Positions 18,211-27,387 are shown, counted from the first letter of the stretch. The stretch: DNA of 64,000 nucleotides from an uncultured Bacteroides sp. (GCF_937912035.1 NZ_CALDPF010000007.1:62001-126000), one strand, 5' to 3'. Translations and numbers: made by a program. The notes: generated by a model not told the origin, from the sequence alone.

Positions 18211-19542
18211 TTACTCCTTAATTCTGATAAGCACGTTTGCCAATATTGCTGTAAGACCTCCTGTTGTAATACCTGACGAGAATATATTCTTTATTGTGTC
18301 AGGCAATTGTGAGAGTATCTCAGGAACAAGTTCCACACTCAGACCGAAAGAGAAACTCAATGCCATTACAAGTGTAGCCTTTCTGTCAATCTTCTGTGAA
18401 GCAATGATACGTATACCGGCAGCAGCCACTGTTCCGAACATCAGCAGTGTGGCACCACCAAGTACAGGTTCAGGCATAAGTGAGAATACCAGACCTACTG
18501 CAGGGAAAAGCCCAAGCAGGATTAGGAAACCTGCAATAAAATATCCCACATAACGGCTGGCAACGCCTGTAAGCTGAATCATACCATTATTCTGTGCAAA
18601 GATTGAGTTTGGGAACGAATTGAATATACCCGCAAGCATTGAATTGAAACCGTCTGCAAGGATACCTCCAGAAGCACGTTTTACGAATTTTTCTCCCTCA
18701 ACAGGTTCACCTGATATCAAAGAGTTTGCGGTTACGTCACCGTATGCTTCAATGGCAGTAATCAGATAAACAAGTCCCAAACCTATTATGGCAGAAATAT
18801 CAAACGATATTCCATATTTAAAAGGTACAGGAATATTGAAACCACCGTAGCTCTGCACTGCCGAGAAATCAACCATGCCTAAAGCCCATGCCACTACATA
18901 ACCTACGAGAAGACCTATTACAATGGAACTCATACGGAGATAGCGATTGGAACTGCGATTAAAGATGATGATAAGCACCAGTACCAAAGCCGCAAGACCT
19001 ACATGCTGGAATGCTCCGAAAGTACCGTCATTCTGAGCTGTTACGCCTCCGCCACATGCCGAAATACCCACTTTAATAAGACTCATACCGATAAGCGTCA
19101 CCACAATACCAGAAACAAGAGGAGTGATAATCTTGCGTGTATACTTCAACACACGGCTGATGAGCATCTCCACAGTAGAAGCCGCTATAGTGGCTCCGAA
19201 TATTGAAGAGAGACCGCCTGTAAGTCCTGCAGAAATGATAGGACCGATAAAAGAGAAACTTGTTCCCTGAATACAAAGAAGTCCGCAACCTATAGGTCCT
19301 ACCCTTCTACACTGTATAAATGTAGAGACACCTGATGCGAAAAGCGCCATGGAAACAAGGAAACCAGTTGTCTCGATGTCAAGTCCCAAAGCTCCAGCTA
19401 TGATAAGCGGAGGAGTGATAATTGCCACGAAAATGGCCAGCAGATGTTGCAAAGCCGCAAAAATGGTATCCTTCAAAGGTGGACGGTCGTTAAGTCCGTA
19501 AATCAGCCCCTCGCCCGGAGCTACGTTCTGTTCATTTTCCAT
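18211..19542 (-). CDS. Xanthine/uric acid permease (NCS2, NAT/UraA-XanP branch)
   Basis: 443 aa, about 12-14 membrane segments. Hallmarks of the nucleobase-ascorbate transporter branch: ALQHLLAIF in TM1, QGTSFSFIGP, EAYGDVTANSLISGEPV, and the NAT signature QNNGMIQLTG. It moves xanthine or urate with protons across the inner membrane. It follows xpt by 35 nt on the same strand, so salvage enzyme and transporter are one unit, the same pairing as xpt-pbuX in Bacillus. It is a different NCS2 branch from the permease at 12589-13875. Confidence 0.92.
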   Translation of the reverse strand: MENEQNVAPGEGLIYGLNDRPPLKDTIFAALQHLLAIFVAIITPPLIIAGALGLDIETTGFLVSMALFASGVSTFIQCRRVGPIGCGLLCIQGTSFSFIGPIISAGLTGGLSSIFGATIAASTVEMLISRVLKYTRKIITPLVSGIVVTLIGMSLIKVGISACGGGVTAQNDGTFGAFQHVGLAALVLVLIIIFNRSSNRYLRMSSIVIGLLVGYVVAWALGMVDFSAVQSYGGFNIPVPFKYGISFDISAIIGLGLVYLITAIEAYGDVTANSLISGEPVEGEKFVKRASGGILADGFNSMLAGIFNSFPNSIFAQNNGMIQLTGVASRYVGYFIAGFLILLGLFPAVGLVFSLMPEPVLGGATLLMFGTVAAAGIRIIASQKIDRKATLVMALSFSFGLSVELVPEILSQLPDTIKNIFSSGITTGGLTAILANVLIRIKE

Positions 19543-19577
19543 TCTTTAAAATTTGAGTTTTTGAGTTTATTTGTTAG

Positions 19578-20150
19578 TTATTCTTCCTTAAGAACAATCT
19601 TGCAGTTGTCCAGACTTTCAATAATAGCAAGCGATTCAACATGAACTCCCATGCTCCTGAGCTGCTCTCCTCCGTGCTGGAATGATTTTTCGATAAGGAA
19701 TCCCATACCTACCAGCTCGGCTCCTGCCTTGTTTACAAGGTCGATAATACCTTTAGCCGCATTTCCATTGGCTAGAAAATCGTCGATGAAAAGCACCTTA
19801 TCCCCCGGACACAGATAATCACTGCTGACACAAACATCGTAGTTTCTGTCCTTAGTGAAAGAATAAACGGTAGTGGTAATCATATTCTCCATTGTACTTG
19901 GCTTTTTCTTCTTCGCAAAGACTACAGGAAGTTCGAGCAAATAGCCCACCATAATGGCTGGAGCTATACCACTGGCTTCTATGGTCAGCACCTTGTTGAT
20001 TTTGGTACTGGCAAAACGCCTTACAAATTCCACCGCCATGGATTTCATCAGAATAGGGTCCATCTGATGATTGATAAAGTTGTCTACTTTAAGGATACCA
20101 CCTTCAAAACATTTTCCGTCGCGCAATATCCGTTCCTTCAGTGCTTTCAT
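19578..20150 (-). CDS. xpt: Xanthine phosphoribosyltransferase
   Basis: 190 aa, the normal length. The PRPP-binding loop is LFIDDFLANGN (120-130), with the N-terminal MKALKERILRDG and EASGIAPAIMVGYLLELPVVFAKK typical of Xpt rather than adenine PRT. Converts xanthine plus PRPP to XMP in the cytoplasm. First gene of a two-gene unit with the permease. A -7 element TAATTTTG (minus, 20203-20196) lies upstream with a TTTG at a slightly long 22 nt. The leader is too short and unstructured for a purine riboswitch. Confidence 0.92.
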   Translation of the reverse strand: MKALKERILRDGKCFEGGILKVDNFINHQMDPILMKSMAVEFVRRFASTKINKVLTIEASGIAPAIMVGYLLELPVVFAKKKKPSTMENMITTTVYSFTKDRNYDVCVSSDYLCPGDKVLFIDDFLANGNAAKGIIDLVNKAGAELVGMGFLIEKSFQHGGEQLRSMGVHVESLAIIESLDNCKIVLKEE

Positions 20151-20243
20151 ACGTGCAACTAATAATTAAAAGAGTTTCTAAATGATTTTAGTGCGCAAAA
20201 TTACAAGAAAATTCTTTATGTATTGCAAAAATATGACAATATC

Positions 20244-21179
20244 TTACTTTGAAGTACCGGTTACCACTATTTCATCCAATGTTATGACATTCCAATCCTT
20301 AACTTCATTGCCTGTCATTGTCAATTTTCCATCAACTAATCTCAGCGTAATTTTCGAAAAACTTCCTGCGGCAAAATTATTTCCAATATTTACAGAAGCT
20401 TCATATTCTTTCTCGCCATTAGTATAATTCAAAGTAAAACCTAGTGGAGTTTCAAGGCTTACAGGATTAAGAAGTACAGTAACAGCCGATTCCGATAAAG
20501 AAGACAAATCCGCTATTTCCAGAGTTGACGTTTCATCCTCACCCGATTTTTTCATTCCTTCTGAAGCCTGATCAAAAGAATACACATGAGGAGTGACTAT
20601 ACCTTCACCTGTAAAAGTGCATTTTTTCATTGAGAATGACTGTGCCGTCTCTTCATTGACAATATTAATATGTAATAGGGAATATACATGCTTGAAAGAA
20701 TTCTCACCGGTGAAAGATACTACACCGTTATTGTCTGAGTATGATGTAGTACATTTTCCTACAAGAAAATCCTTACTGCCTATATCGTTCAAATTGCCTG
20801 TCTGAACAGAAAGATCAGGCATAGGAACTGAAGAACGAACAACCTGATCCGTTTTATCACACGGATAATATGCCAGAAATTCGAAATCGTCCGCACGGTT
20901 CTCCCATGTCACAGCATTCTCCGGACTCCATGAAGTCCCATTATATGTCCATAACACTGGATTTTCCTTATTTTGAATAAACATACCGACCTTGTCATTT
21001 GTGGAAAAAGTTACATGACCGTCAGCATCGGTAACTGTCCTTGACTTTTGTTGTTGATTTTGATTAGAACCTACTTCTACAAATAATTTTACTGATAAAT
21101 CTTCGTTTAAAGACAATGTTTCATTACTGCATGCAGCTAAAAAGAGGGAAGTTCCCAACATATAAATAAATGTTTTCAT
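20244..21179 (-). CDS. Fimbrillin-like lipoprotein
   Basis: 311 aa from ATG 21179 (MKTFIYMLGTSLFLAACSN), which gives a lipoprotein signal with lipobox LAAC; the longer frame from 21242 adds non-signal residues. The body matches the Bacteroidetes fimbrillin-like family: a basic/serine site after the lipid anchor (QQKSRTV), DKVGMFI, WTYNGTSWSPENAVTWE, FLAYYPC, and a C-terminal strand-rich half (GFTLNYTNGEKEYEASV, F...GSFSKITLRL). Probably surface exposed. It stands alone without usher-like fim/mfa partners, so it may not form fimbriae. Promoter elements on the minus strand: TATATTTG (21222-21215) with CAAAA/TTTTG at about 21 nt. Confidence 0.75.
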   Translation of the reverse strand: MKTFIYMLGTSLFLAACSNETLSLNEDLSVKLFVEVGSNQNQQQKSRTVTDADGHVTFSTNDKVGMFIQNKENPVLWTYNGTSWSPENAVTWENRADDFEFLAYYPCDKTDQVVRSSVPMPDLSVQTGNLNDIGSKDFLVGKCTTSYSDNNGVVSFTGENSFKHVYSLLHINIVNEETAQSFSMKKCTFTGEGIVTPHVYSFDQASEGMKKSGEDETSTLEIADLSSLSESAVTVLLNPVSLETPLGFTLNYTNGEKEYEASVNIGNNFAAGSFSKITLRLVDGKLTMTGNEVKDWNVITLDEIVVTGTSK

Positions 21180-21318
21180 AATATAAGAAATTAAATTTTG
21201 TAAGATTGTCGTATCAAATATAACAATTTTAATACAATTCAAACAAAAGAATAGAAAAAAAATCTATTTATTTAATATATTATGTATTTTTGTACTATTA
21301 ATAAACCTAAACAAAACG

Positions 21319-22737
21319 ATGAAAAAACTCTATTTATTATTTGCAATTGTATTACTTTCATACAATTTGTGTTTTGCGCAACAGGCAAAATACGTTTTCT
21401 ATTTTATTGGTGACGGAATGGGTGTAAACCAGGTTCAGGGAACAGAACTTTTCCAGGGAGAATTAAACGGAAAAATAGCTATCGAACCTTTATATTTCAC
21501 CCAATTTCCAATATCGACTGTGGCAACCACATTTTCTGCCACAAACGGAGTAACGGACTCTGCTGCGGCAGGAACAGCATTAGCCACAGGCAACAAGACA
21601 AAAAACGGTGCCATTGGTGTACTGAAAGACCTTGAAACTCCGGTTAACAGTGTTGCTGTTTGGGCAAAAAACAGTGGTAGCAGAGTAGGTATAGCCACAA
21701 GCGTCAGTGTAGACCATGCCACTCCTGCTGCATTCTATGCACATGAAGCAGGCCGTAGCAGCTATTATAACATCGGTACTGACCTCTACACTACAGGTTT
21801 TGATTTCTATGCCGGCTCTGATTTCATGGAACCGAAAAACAAAAAAGACAGTAAAGCAAAGGACCTATATAAAATGGCAGATGAATACGGCTATGCTATT
21901 GCCAGAGGATATAAGGATTATACCAAGAAAAGAACTAAAGCCGACAAGATGATTTTGTTCCAGACCGAGGAAGCATCATCTAAAGACAGAAGTGCTATTC
22001 CGTACGCAATTGACAGAACAGAAAAAGATCTGACACTCGAAGATATAACCCGATCAGCTATAGACTTCCTTTCAAAAGACTTAAGCAAAGGCTTCTTCCT
22101 AATGGTGGAAGGCGGTAAAATAGACTGGGCATGCCACAGTAACGATGGAGCAACAGCATTCCGCGAAGTACAGGATTTCGACAAGGCCATAAAACAAGCA
22201 TACGAATTCTACAAACAGCATCCTGATGAAACTCTTATTGTAGTGACAGCCGACCATGAGACTGGAGGTATAGTATTGGGAACAGGCCAGTACAAACTGA
22301 ACCTTAAAGCCATTGAAAACCAAAAGACAAGCGAAAGTGGATTTACAAAAATACTGAATGCCATGCGCAAGGAGTATAAAAACAATGTTCCTTGGGAATC
22401 TGTACAGAACGCATTAAAAGAAAATTTCGGATTTTGGGATGAAATAGAATTGTCAGAAAAACAAGAATCACGTCTGAAAAGTGTTTACGAAAAAACACTG
22501 AAAGGACAAGATGCAAAAATGGAAAAAAGCGAGTATGCACAAGATGAAGCTCTGGCTGCAGAAGCAAAACGTATAATAAACGAAATAGCCCTTATAGGAT
22601 GGACCAGCGGAGGACATTCGGCAGGATATGTTCCTGTATTTGCCATCGGTGCCGGTGCACAGAACTTCAGCGGAAGACTGGACAACACACAGATTCCTAA
22701 ACTGATTGCAAAATCTGCAGGATACATGATTAAATAA
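21319..22737 (+). CDS. Alkaline phosphatase (PhoA superfamily)
   Basis: 472 aa with a signal peptide (residues 1-20, ending CFAQQ), so periplasmic or exported. Metal and nucleophile motifs of the alkaline phosphatase fold are all present: FIGDGMG with D32, VTDSAAAGTALATG with the nucleophile S81, SVDHATPAAFYAHE, EGGKIDWACHSND and TADHETGG, and a late H (SGGHSAGYVP). Hydrolyses phosphate monoesters to release inorganic phosphate. A -7 motif TATTTTTG sits at 21285-21292. No Pho-box type operator can be recognised. Convergent with the helix-hairpin-helix gene across a long hairpin. Confidence 0.93.
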   Translation: MKKLYLLFAIVLLSYNLCFAQQAKYVFYFIGDGMGVNQVQGTELFQGELNGKIAIEPLYFTQFPISTVATTFSATNGVTDSAAAGTALATGNKTKNGAIGVLKDLETPVNSVAVWAKNSGSRVGIATSVSVDHATPAAFYAHEAGRSSYYNIGTDLYTTGFDFYAGSDFMEPKNKKDSKAKDLYKMADEYGYAIARGYKDYTKKRTKADKMILFQTEEASSKDRSAIPYAIDRTEKDLTLEDITRSAIDFLSKDLSKGFFLMVEGGKIDWACHSNDGATAFREVQDFDKAIKQAYEFYKQHPDETLIVVTADHETGGIVLGTGQYKLNLKAIENQKTSESGFTKILNAMRKEYKNNVPWESVQNALKENFGFWDEIELSEKQESRLKSVYEKTLKGQDAKMEKSEYAQDEALAAEAKRIINEIALIGWTSGGHSAGYVPVFAIGAGAQNFSGRLDNTQIPKLIAKSAGYMIK

Positions 22738-22779
22738 AAACATTCACATTTCGTTTTGACTTACTTATTTTTAATATAT

Positions 22780-22844
22780 GTTTAGCGGCTGTTTAAACAC
22801 TGTTCAGTAGCTTTCTCCTAACAGTGCTTAAACAGCCGCTAAAC
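22780..22844. terminator. 25-bp hairpin between convergent genes
   Basis: Arms 22780-22804 and 22820-22844 pair over 24 of 25 positions around a 15-nt loop. No T-run of note on either side, so this is unusually long for an intrinsic terminator and may act as a bidirectional terminator or a repeat element. The arm sequence AACAGTG(T/C)TTAAA is shared with the hairpin after mutB. Confidence 0.7.
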
Positions 22845-22862
22845 TTTATACAAATCCTGTTT

Positions 22863-23594
22863 CTACTCAAAAGAAAAATAATGACTGAGTTTTGTTATAT
22901 CTTCTTTAGAAAATTCTTTCAACATTGATAACTGTGAAATATCGGTTATTTTTCCTCTTTTGCGTCGTAATTCCACTACAGCCTTTGCCTTATAAAAATC
23001 CATATATGGATGTCTTCTTAAATCATCTATATCAGCTTTATTTATACTGATTTTACGATATACATCCGACTTTATCTGAAACCATACCAACAATGTGGTA
23101 TCTACATATTTTACTTCAAGCAACTGACTTACATCATAAAATCCTCCGAGACGATTCCTGTAGTTCACAATATTACGTGATATCACACTTCCTATACCCG
23201 GTATTTTCTTCAGGACCAAAGTATCGGCAGTATTGACATCAACAATTACTCCTCGTGAAAATTTTTCTTGTCTGGGGAATTTATGAACCTTCTTATTTTC
23301 TTCTTTCCCTACATATAAGGAAGTGTCGGAACTTTGTTTTTTTTCTTTTGTCAAAGCAAACGCTTCCTTCTCATCACTCTTTCTATATACATATTTCTTA
23401 TCGTATTCACGTTTTTCCTTCTCGACCTTTCTATAAAGTGAATCAGCTATTGCCAATGGTTCAGCTGATATTTCATTATGCCTCTCACCCAAACTTCCAG
23501 TGGACAACAATCCTAAAAGAAGAATAAGCAACAGCAATAACAACAATATAGCCCTACGCTGTCCACGGGAATAAAAGAACCATTCCTTCCACAT
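22863..23594 (-). CDS. ComEA-like helix-hairpin-helix membrane protein
   Basis: 243 aa. One N-terminal membrane anchor (about 14-34), a charged Lys/Glu-rich stretch, then two ComEA-type HhH modules: VDVNTADTLVLKKIPGIGS (about 118-136, with the GIG hairpin) and INKADIDDLRRHPYMDF (about 184-200). HhH modules bind DNA without sequence specificity; ComEA is the periplasmic DNA receptor in competence. Here the second module lacks a canonical GxG hairpin. It follows the SNF transporter by 11 nt on the same strand. A role in DNA uptake is possible but nothing else of that machinery is near. Confidence 0.75.
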   Translation of the reverse strand: MWKEWFFYSRGQRRAILLLLLLLILLLGLLSTGSLGERHNEISAEPLAIADSLYRKVEKEKREYDKKYVYRKSDEKEAFALTKEKKQSSDTSLYVGKEENKKVHKFPRQEKFSRGVIVDVNTADTLVLKKIPGIGSVISRNIVNYRNRLGGFYDVSQLLEVKYVDTTLLVWFQIKSDVYRKISINKADIDDLRRHPYMDFYKAKAVVELRRKRGKITDISQLSMLKEFSKEDITKLSHYFSFE

Positions 23595-23605
23595 ACAGAT
23601 AATTC

Positions 23606-24976
23606 TTATTTAAACAATCCTAATTCGTTTAGGAAAATGAGCATGATGCCTAGAGGAGCGATAAATTTAAGAATAAAAATATATAGAGGATAATAAGTGG
23701 ACTTTAGTGCACCGTAGTTGGTTGCCTCGCCTTTTACTATAGTCTTATTCAATACCCAGCCTACAAAAACCGCAGACAACATACCAGACACCGGTAACAT
23801 GATTTTTGCAGTAAGATAATCAAGAGCATCAAAGAAGTTCATTCCTGCTATTTTGTATCCATTCCATAGGCCCAAAGCCAATGAAGACACAACCCCTATG
23901 GTCCAGCATCCCAAAGATACTATAGTAGCTGCCCTACCACGAGTAAGTCCAAACTTCTCATGAAGGAAGGCGGTGGATACCTCATGAAGAGATATAGTAG
24001 ATGTGAGAGCCGCAAGCGCAAGCAGAAGATAGAAAGCCATGGCACATACCACAGCCAACAAAGGTACTGCCGAGAAAGCCTGCTGAAACACGTTGGGCAA
24101 TGTTATGAATATCAATGAAGGACCGGAACCTGGATTAATTCCGACAGAAAAGGCAGCAGGAAAAATGATTATTCCAGCCAGTATTGCAACGAAAGTATCA
24201 ATTACTCCCACGCTCATTGCAGTATGTCCAAGTCTGGTTTCCTTACCGAAATAAGATGCGTATGTAGACAAACATCCCATACCAAGACTCATAGAGAAGA
24301 ATGCCTGCCCCATTGCTCCGAGAAAGACTTCAGGAGTAACCTTGCTGAAATCAGGCTTGAAAAGGAACTCAATACCTTTTTCCGCACCAGGAAGAGTGAC
24401 TGAACATATAGCCAGTAATACCACAAGAATGAAAAGAACCGGCATCAAAATCTTAGAAGAACGTTCTATACCATCCTTCACCCCTCTTACAATAACGATG
24501 TGTGTCAGAAGCATAAACACTGTAAGCCATATTATAGGTCTTAATGGATCGGACGAGAATTCATTGAACATTGTTATAAATCCTTCGGCATTCTTTCCTT
24601 CGAAACCTCCTATAGTTGCTTGAAACAGATATTCCAATGTCCATCCTGCCACAACCGAATAATATCCTAAAATAAGAAAACCAGTAAGAACACCCAAATA
24701 GCCAACCCATTTCCATTTCGTACCTGGGGCCAGAACACTGAACGAACCTCCTGTACTGGCCTTTGCACTACGGCCTATAGTAAACTCGGCCACCATTATA
24801 GGCAAACCAAATATAAAAATACAGCCTAGATATATAAGTATAAAAGCGGCACCACCATGATTTCCCGCCTCGTATGGGAATCGCCATATATTTCCTAATC
24901 CCACTGCCGAACCTGCCGCCGCCAATATTGCTCCCAATTTACTTCCAAAACTAACTCTGTCGTGATGATGTTGCAT
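23606..24976 (-). CDS. Sodium-dependent transporter, SNF (NSS) family
   Basis: 456 aa, about 11-12 membrane segments. The first segment reads GSKLGAILAAAGSAVGLGN followed by IWRFPYEAGNHGGAAF, the sodium and substrate site of the neurotransmitter:sodium symporter family (LeuT, Tyt1, MhsT). Bacterial members import amino acids with sodium. Substrate not readable. The -7 element on the minus strand, TACATTTG (25025-25018), overlaps the region of the divergent VanZ-like promoter. Downstream partner is the HhH protein, 11 nt away. Confidence 0.9.
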   Translation of the reverse strand: MQHHHDRVSFGSKLGAILAAAGSAVGLGNIWRFPYEAGNHGGAAFILIYLGCIFIFGLPIMVAEFTIGRSAKASTGGSFSVLAPGTKWKWVGYLGVLTGFLILGYYSVVAGWTLEYLFQATIGGFEGKNAEGFITMFNEFSSDPLRPIIWLTVFMLLTHIVIVRGVKDGIERSSKILMPVLFILVVLLAICSVTLPGAEKGIEFLFKPDFSKVTPEVFLGAMGQAFFSMSLGMGCLSTYASYFGKETRLGHTAMSVGVIDTFVAILAGIIIFPAAFSVGINPGSGPSLIFITLPNVFQQAFSAVPLLAVVCAMAFYLLLALAALTSTISLHEVSTAFLHEKFGLTRGRAATIVSLGCWTIGVVSSLALGLWNGYKIAGMNFFDALDYLTAKIMLPVSGMLSAVFVGWVLNKTIVKGEATNYGALKSTYYPLYIFILKFIAPLGIMLIFLNELGLFK

Positions 24977-25017
24977 AAAAAAACATATTAAATAATAAAT
25001 AGAATTGTTTAGCGGCG

Positions 25018-25045
25018 CAAATGTACGAAAAATATCATATTTTTG
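25018..25045. promoter_or_regulatory. Two closely spaced divergent -7 elements
   Basis: Minus-strand TACATTTG (25025-25018) serves the SNF gene; plus-strand TATTTTTG (25038-25045) serves the VanZ-like gene. They are only 12 bp apart, so their polymerase footprints must overlap. Neither has an obvious TTTG box. Transcription from the plus element near 25051 excludes the in-frame ATG at 25021. Confidence 0.45.
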
Positions 25046-25068
25046 ACGAAGAAATAAATATTTATAAC

Positions 25069-25464
25069 ATGATTACATATTTAAAACGTTATCCGTTGTC
25101 TATTCTGGTGATAGCAGCCATCCTGTATCTGTCGTTCTTTAAACCTCCACAGACTTCTATCAGTGAAATAAAGAATATTGATAAGATTGTTCATATATGT
25201 ATGTATGGAGGACTTACAATTATACTGTGGACTGAACATCTCAGACAACATTTTCCCCTAATCAAAAAACACCTTATTATCGGAGGAGTTCTATGCCCTA
25301 TTATTATGAGCGGACTTATAGAAATTGGTCAGGCTACTCTAACCGAAACAAGAGGAGGCGACTGGTTTGATTTTCTGGCAAACATAACTGGTGTAGTATT
25401 AGGCAGTGTTTTCAGCTATTATATTTTACGCCCATATATATGGAAAAAGCATAACGATAAATAA
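25069..25464 (+). CDS. VanZ-like membrane protein
   Basis: 131 aa from ATG 25069 (MITYLKRYP). A longer frame from 25021 exists but begins upstream of the likely transcription start. Four hydrophobic segments with the VanZ-family pattern: DKIVHICMYGGLTIILW, GLIEIGQ and RGGDWFDFLANITGVVLG. VanZ gives low-level teicoplanin resistance in Enterococcus, but most members, including small ones like this, have no known role. A bidirectional terminator separates it from the convergent kinase gene. Confidence 0.75.
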   Translation: MITYLKRYPLSILVIAAILYLSFFKPPQTSISEIKNIDKIVHICMYGGLTIILWTEHLRQHFPLIKKHLIIGGVLCPIIMSGLIEIGQATLTETRGGDWFDFLANITGVVLGSVFSYYILRPYIWKKHNDK

Positions 25465-25475
25465 TGATATAAAAA

Positions 25476-25517
25476 ATGCTCATCAAGCCTTGTTTTAAAA
25501 CCCGGCATGATGAGCAT
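25476..25517. terminator. Bidirectional terminator between VanZ-like gene and ROK kinase
   Basis: Perfect 10-bp arms ATGCTCATCA (25476-25485) and TGATGAGCAT (25508-25517), with A6 before and T4 after, located between convergent stop codons. Confidence 0.75.
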
Positions 25518-25541
25518 TTTAAATATTAGGGGAAAATAGAT

Positions 25542-26516
25542 TTAAGATTCCTTAACTTCCCAACCCAATGCACTTGCACCAAGGACAGCAGCATCAGCAT
25601 CTTTAAGTTGAGAAAGCAATAATTTAGTCTTTCCGGCATAAATCTTAAGAACATTCTCATCCAAAGCCTTCTGAATAGGTTTCATGATAAGATCACCAGC
25701 TTTGGCAAGACCACCGAACAGAACAATCGCTTCAGGACTTGAGAAAGCTATAAAGTCAGCCAATGCTCTACCCAAAATAGTTCCTGTATATTCAAATATC
25801 TCTAAAGCAAGCTTGTCACCTTTGATTGCTGCATCGTACACATCCTTTGAAACGATTTCTTCAGCAGGAATTTCTCTAAGCAAGCTTGGTTCAGAACGGG
25901 CAACAAGGAACTCACGTGCAGTACGAGCTACACCTGTCGCCGAACAATAAGTTTCAAGACATCCCTTACGTCCGCATCCACAGATACGACCATCACGTTC
26001 TACAATCACATGGCCCAGTTCACCTGCAAAACCATCATGACCATAAACCAACTGACCGTTTACAACGATACCACTACCAACACCTGTACCAAGTGTAATC
26101 ATAATGAAATCTCTCAAGCCGCGTGCTGCTCCGTATGTCATTTCACCAATAGCAGCAGCGTTTGCATCGTTAGTAAGTGCTGTAGGAATTCCCAATTTAT
26201 CTTCAAACATGGCAGCCAAAGGAATAACTCCCTTCCAAGGAAGATTTGGAGCAAATTCAATAGTTCCATTATAATAATTACCGTTTGGCGCACCAACACC
26301 CATTCCCTTGAACTTCTCTGCACCTCCGAACTGCTGTAAAAGAGGAATAAGTTTCTTGCACACAGCATCAACATACTCATCTATTTCCTCATACTCTTGA
26401 GTCTTAATAGAATCGGAAGCCAAAACGTTTCCACGAGAATCAACTACACCGAAAACGGTATTTGTACCGCCGATGTCCATACCAACCACATAAGGTTTTT
26501 CCATATTTACAGTCAT
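25542..26516 (-). CDS. ROK-family sugar kinase, probable glucokinase
   Basis: 324 aa. Phosphate-binding DIGGTNT (14-20), TNDANAAAIGE (catalytic Asp region), LGTGVGSGIVV, and the ROK zinc signature GELGH...CGCGRKGCLE with three Cys and one His. Phosphorylates glucose or a related hexose with ATP in the cytoplasm; length and motifs suit glucokinase, though N-acetylhexosamine or mannose kinases cannot be excluded. No N-terminal HTH, so it is an enzyme and not a repressor. ATG 26504 (MEKPYV) is an alternative start. It has its own strong promoter. Confidence 0.88.
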   Translation of the reverse strand: MTVNMEKPYVVGMDIGGTNTVFGVVDSRGNVLASDSIKTQEYEEIDEYVDAVCKKLIPLLQQFGGAEKFKGMGVGAPNGNYYNGTIEFAPNLPWKGVIPLAAMFEDKLGIPTALTNDANAAAIGEMTYGAARGLRDFIMITLGTGVGSGIVVNGQLVYGHDGFAGELGHVIVERDGRICGCGRKGCLETYCSATGVARTAREFLVARSEPSLLREIPAEEIVSKDVYDAAIKGDKLALEIFEYTGTILGRALADFIAFSSPEAIVLFGGLAKAGDLIMKPIQKALDENVLKIYAGKTKLLLSQLKDADAAVLGASALGWEVKES

Positions 26517-26547
26517 GACATTTATTGTTTAGGGTTAATTATTGAGA

Positions 26548-26579
26548 CAAAAATATACAATAGACAATAATCTAACAAA
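26548..26579 (-). promoter_or_regulatory. Promoter of the ROK kinase gene
   Basis: On the minus strand TTTG (26579-26576), 20 nt, TATTTTTG (26555-26548), exact consensus, about 31 nt before the start codon. Confidence 0.65.
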
Positions 26580-26655
26580 TTTTTCAAATAAATATTAATA
26601 CGAATATATAAGTTTTTTTCTAATTTAGCTGCGAATTTATTAATCAATTGACAAA

Positions 26656-27375
26656 ATGATTCAATTAAAAGACATAAACAAAACGTATCACAACGGTGCT
26701 CCACTTCATGTTCTGAAAGGTATAAACCTTGAAATAAAAAAAGGGGAATTTGTTTCTATAATGGGAGCCTCAGGTTCGGGAAAATCCACATTACTTAATA
26801 TACTGGGAATACTTGACAATTATGACACTGGAGAATATACGCTGAATGGTGTACTTATAAAGAACCTAAGCGAAACCAAGGCAGCAGAATACAGAAACAG
26901 GATGATAGGTTTCATTTTCCAGTCATTCAATCTTATTTCATTTAAAAACGCGATGGAGAATGTAGCTCTGCCTCTGTATTATCAGGGAGTGGGTAGAAAG
27001 AAAAGGAATGAACTTGCTATGGAATACCTTGACAAACTGGGACTGAAAGAATGGGCCCACCACATGCCCAACGAACTTTCGGGCGGACAAAAGCAGAGAG
27101 TAGCCATAGCCAGGGCACTCATATCAAAGCCTGAAATCATCTTGGCTGACGAGCCTACGGGAGCGCTGGACAGCAAGACATCTGTAGAAGTAATGAACAT
27201 ACTGAAAGAATTACATGAAAAGGAAGGACTGACTATCATAATAGTAACACACGAGAGCGGTGTGGCGAACCAGACAAATAAGATAATTCATATCAAGGAT
27301 GGTATAATTGAAAAAATAGAAGATAACATAGATCATAATGCATCACCATTCGGCAAGAACGGATTCATGAAATAA
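26656..27375 (+). CDS. MacB/LolD-type ABC transporter ATPase
   Basis: 239 aa. Walker A GASGSGKST (about 37-45), Q-loop FIFQSFNLI, signature LSGGQKQR, Walker B ILADEPTGALD, switch His in VTHE. This is the ATPase type that works with FtsX/MacB permeases (mechanotransmission ABC exporters). First gene of a five-gene unit with two permeases, an adaptor and a TolC-like channel, spaced 12, 2, 83 and 28 nt. Together they look like a tripartite efflux pump driven by ATP from the cytoplasm. Only a poor -7 match (TAATTTAG, 26621-26628) is seen upstream. Confidence 0.92.
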   Translation: MIQLKDINKTYHNGAPLHVLKGINLEIKKGEFVSIMGASGSGKSTLLNILGILDNYDTGEYTLNGVLIKNLSETKAAEYRNRMIGFIFQSFNLISFKNAMENVALPLYYQGVGRKKRNELAMEYLDKLGLKEWAHHMPNELSGGQKQRVAIARALISKPEIILADEPTGALDSKTSVEVMNILKELHEKEGLTIIIVTHESGVANQTNKIIHIKDGIIEKIEDNIDHNASPFGKNGFMK

Positions 27376-27387
27376 TTTAAAAAAGAA

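Noticed and set aside
20151..20243. Possible purine riboswitch upstream of xpt
   Set aside because: The leader is short and AT-rich with no three-helix pattern or conserved loop bases.
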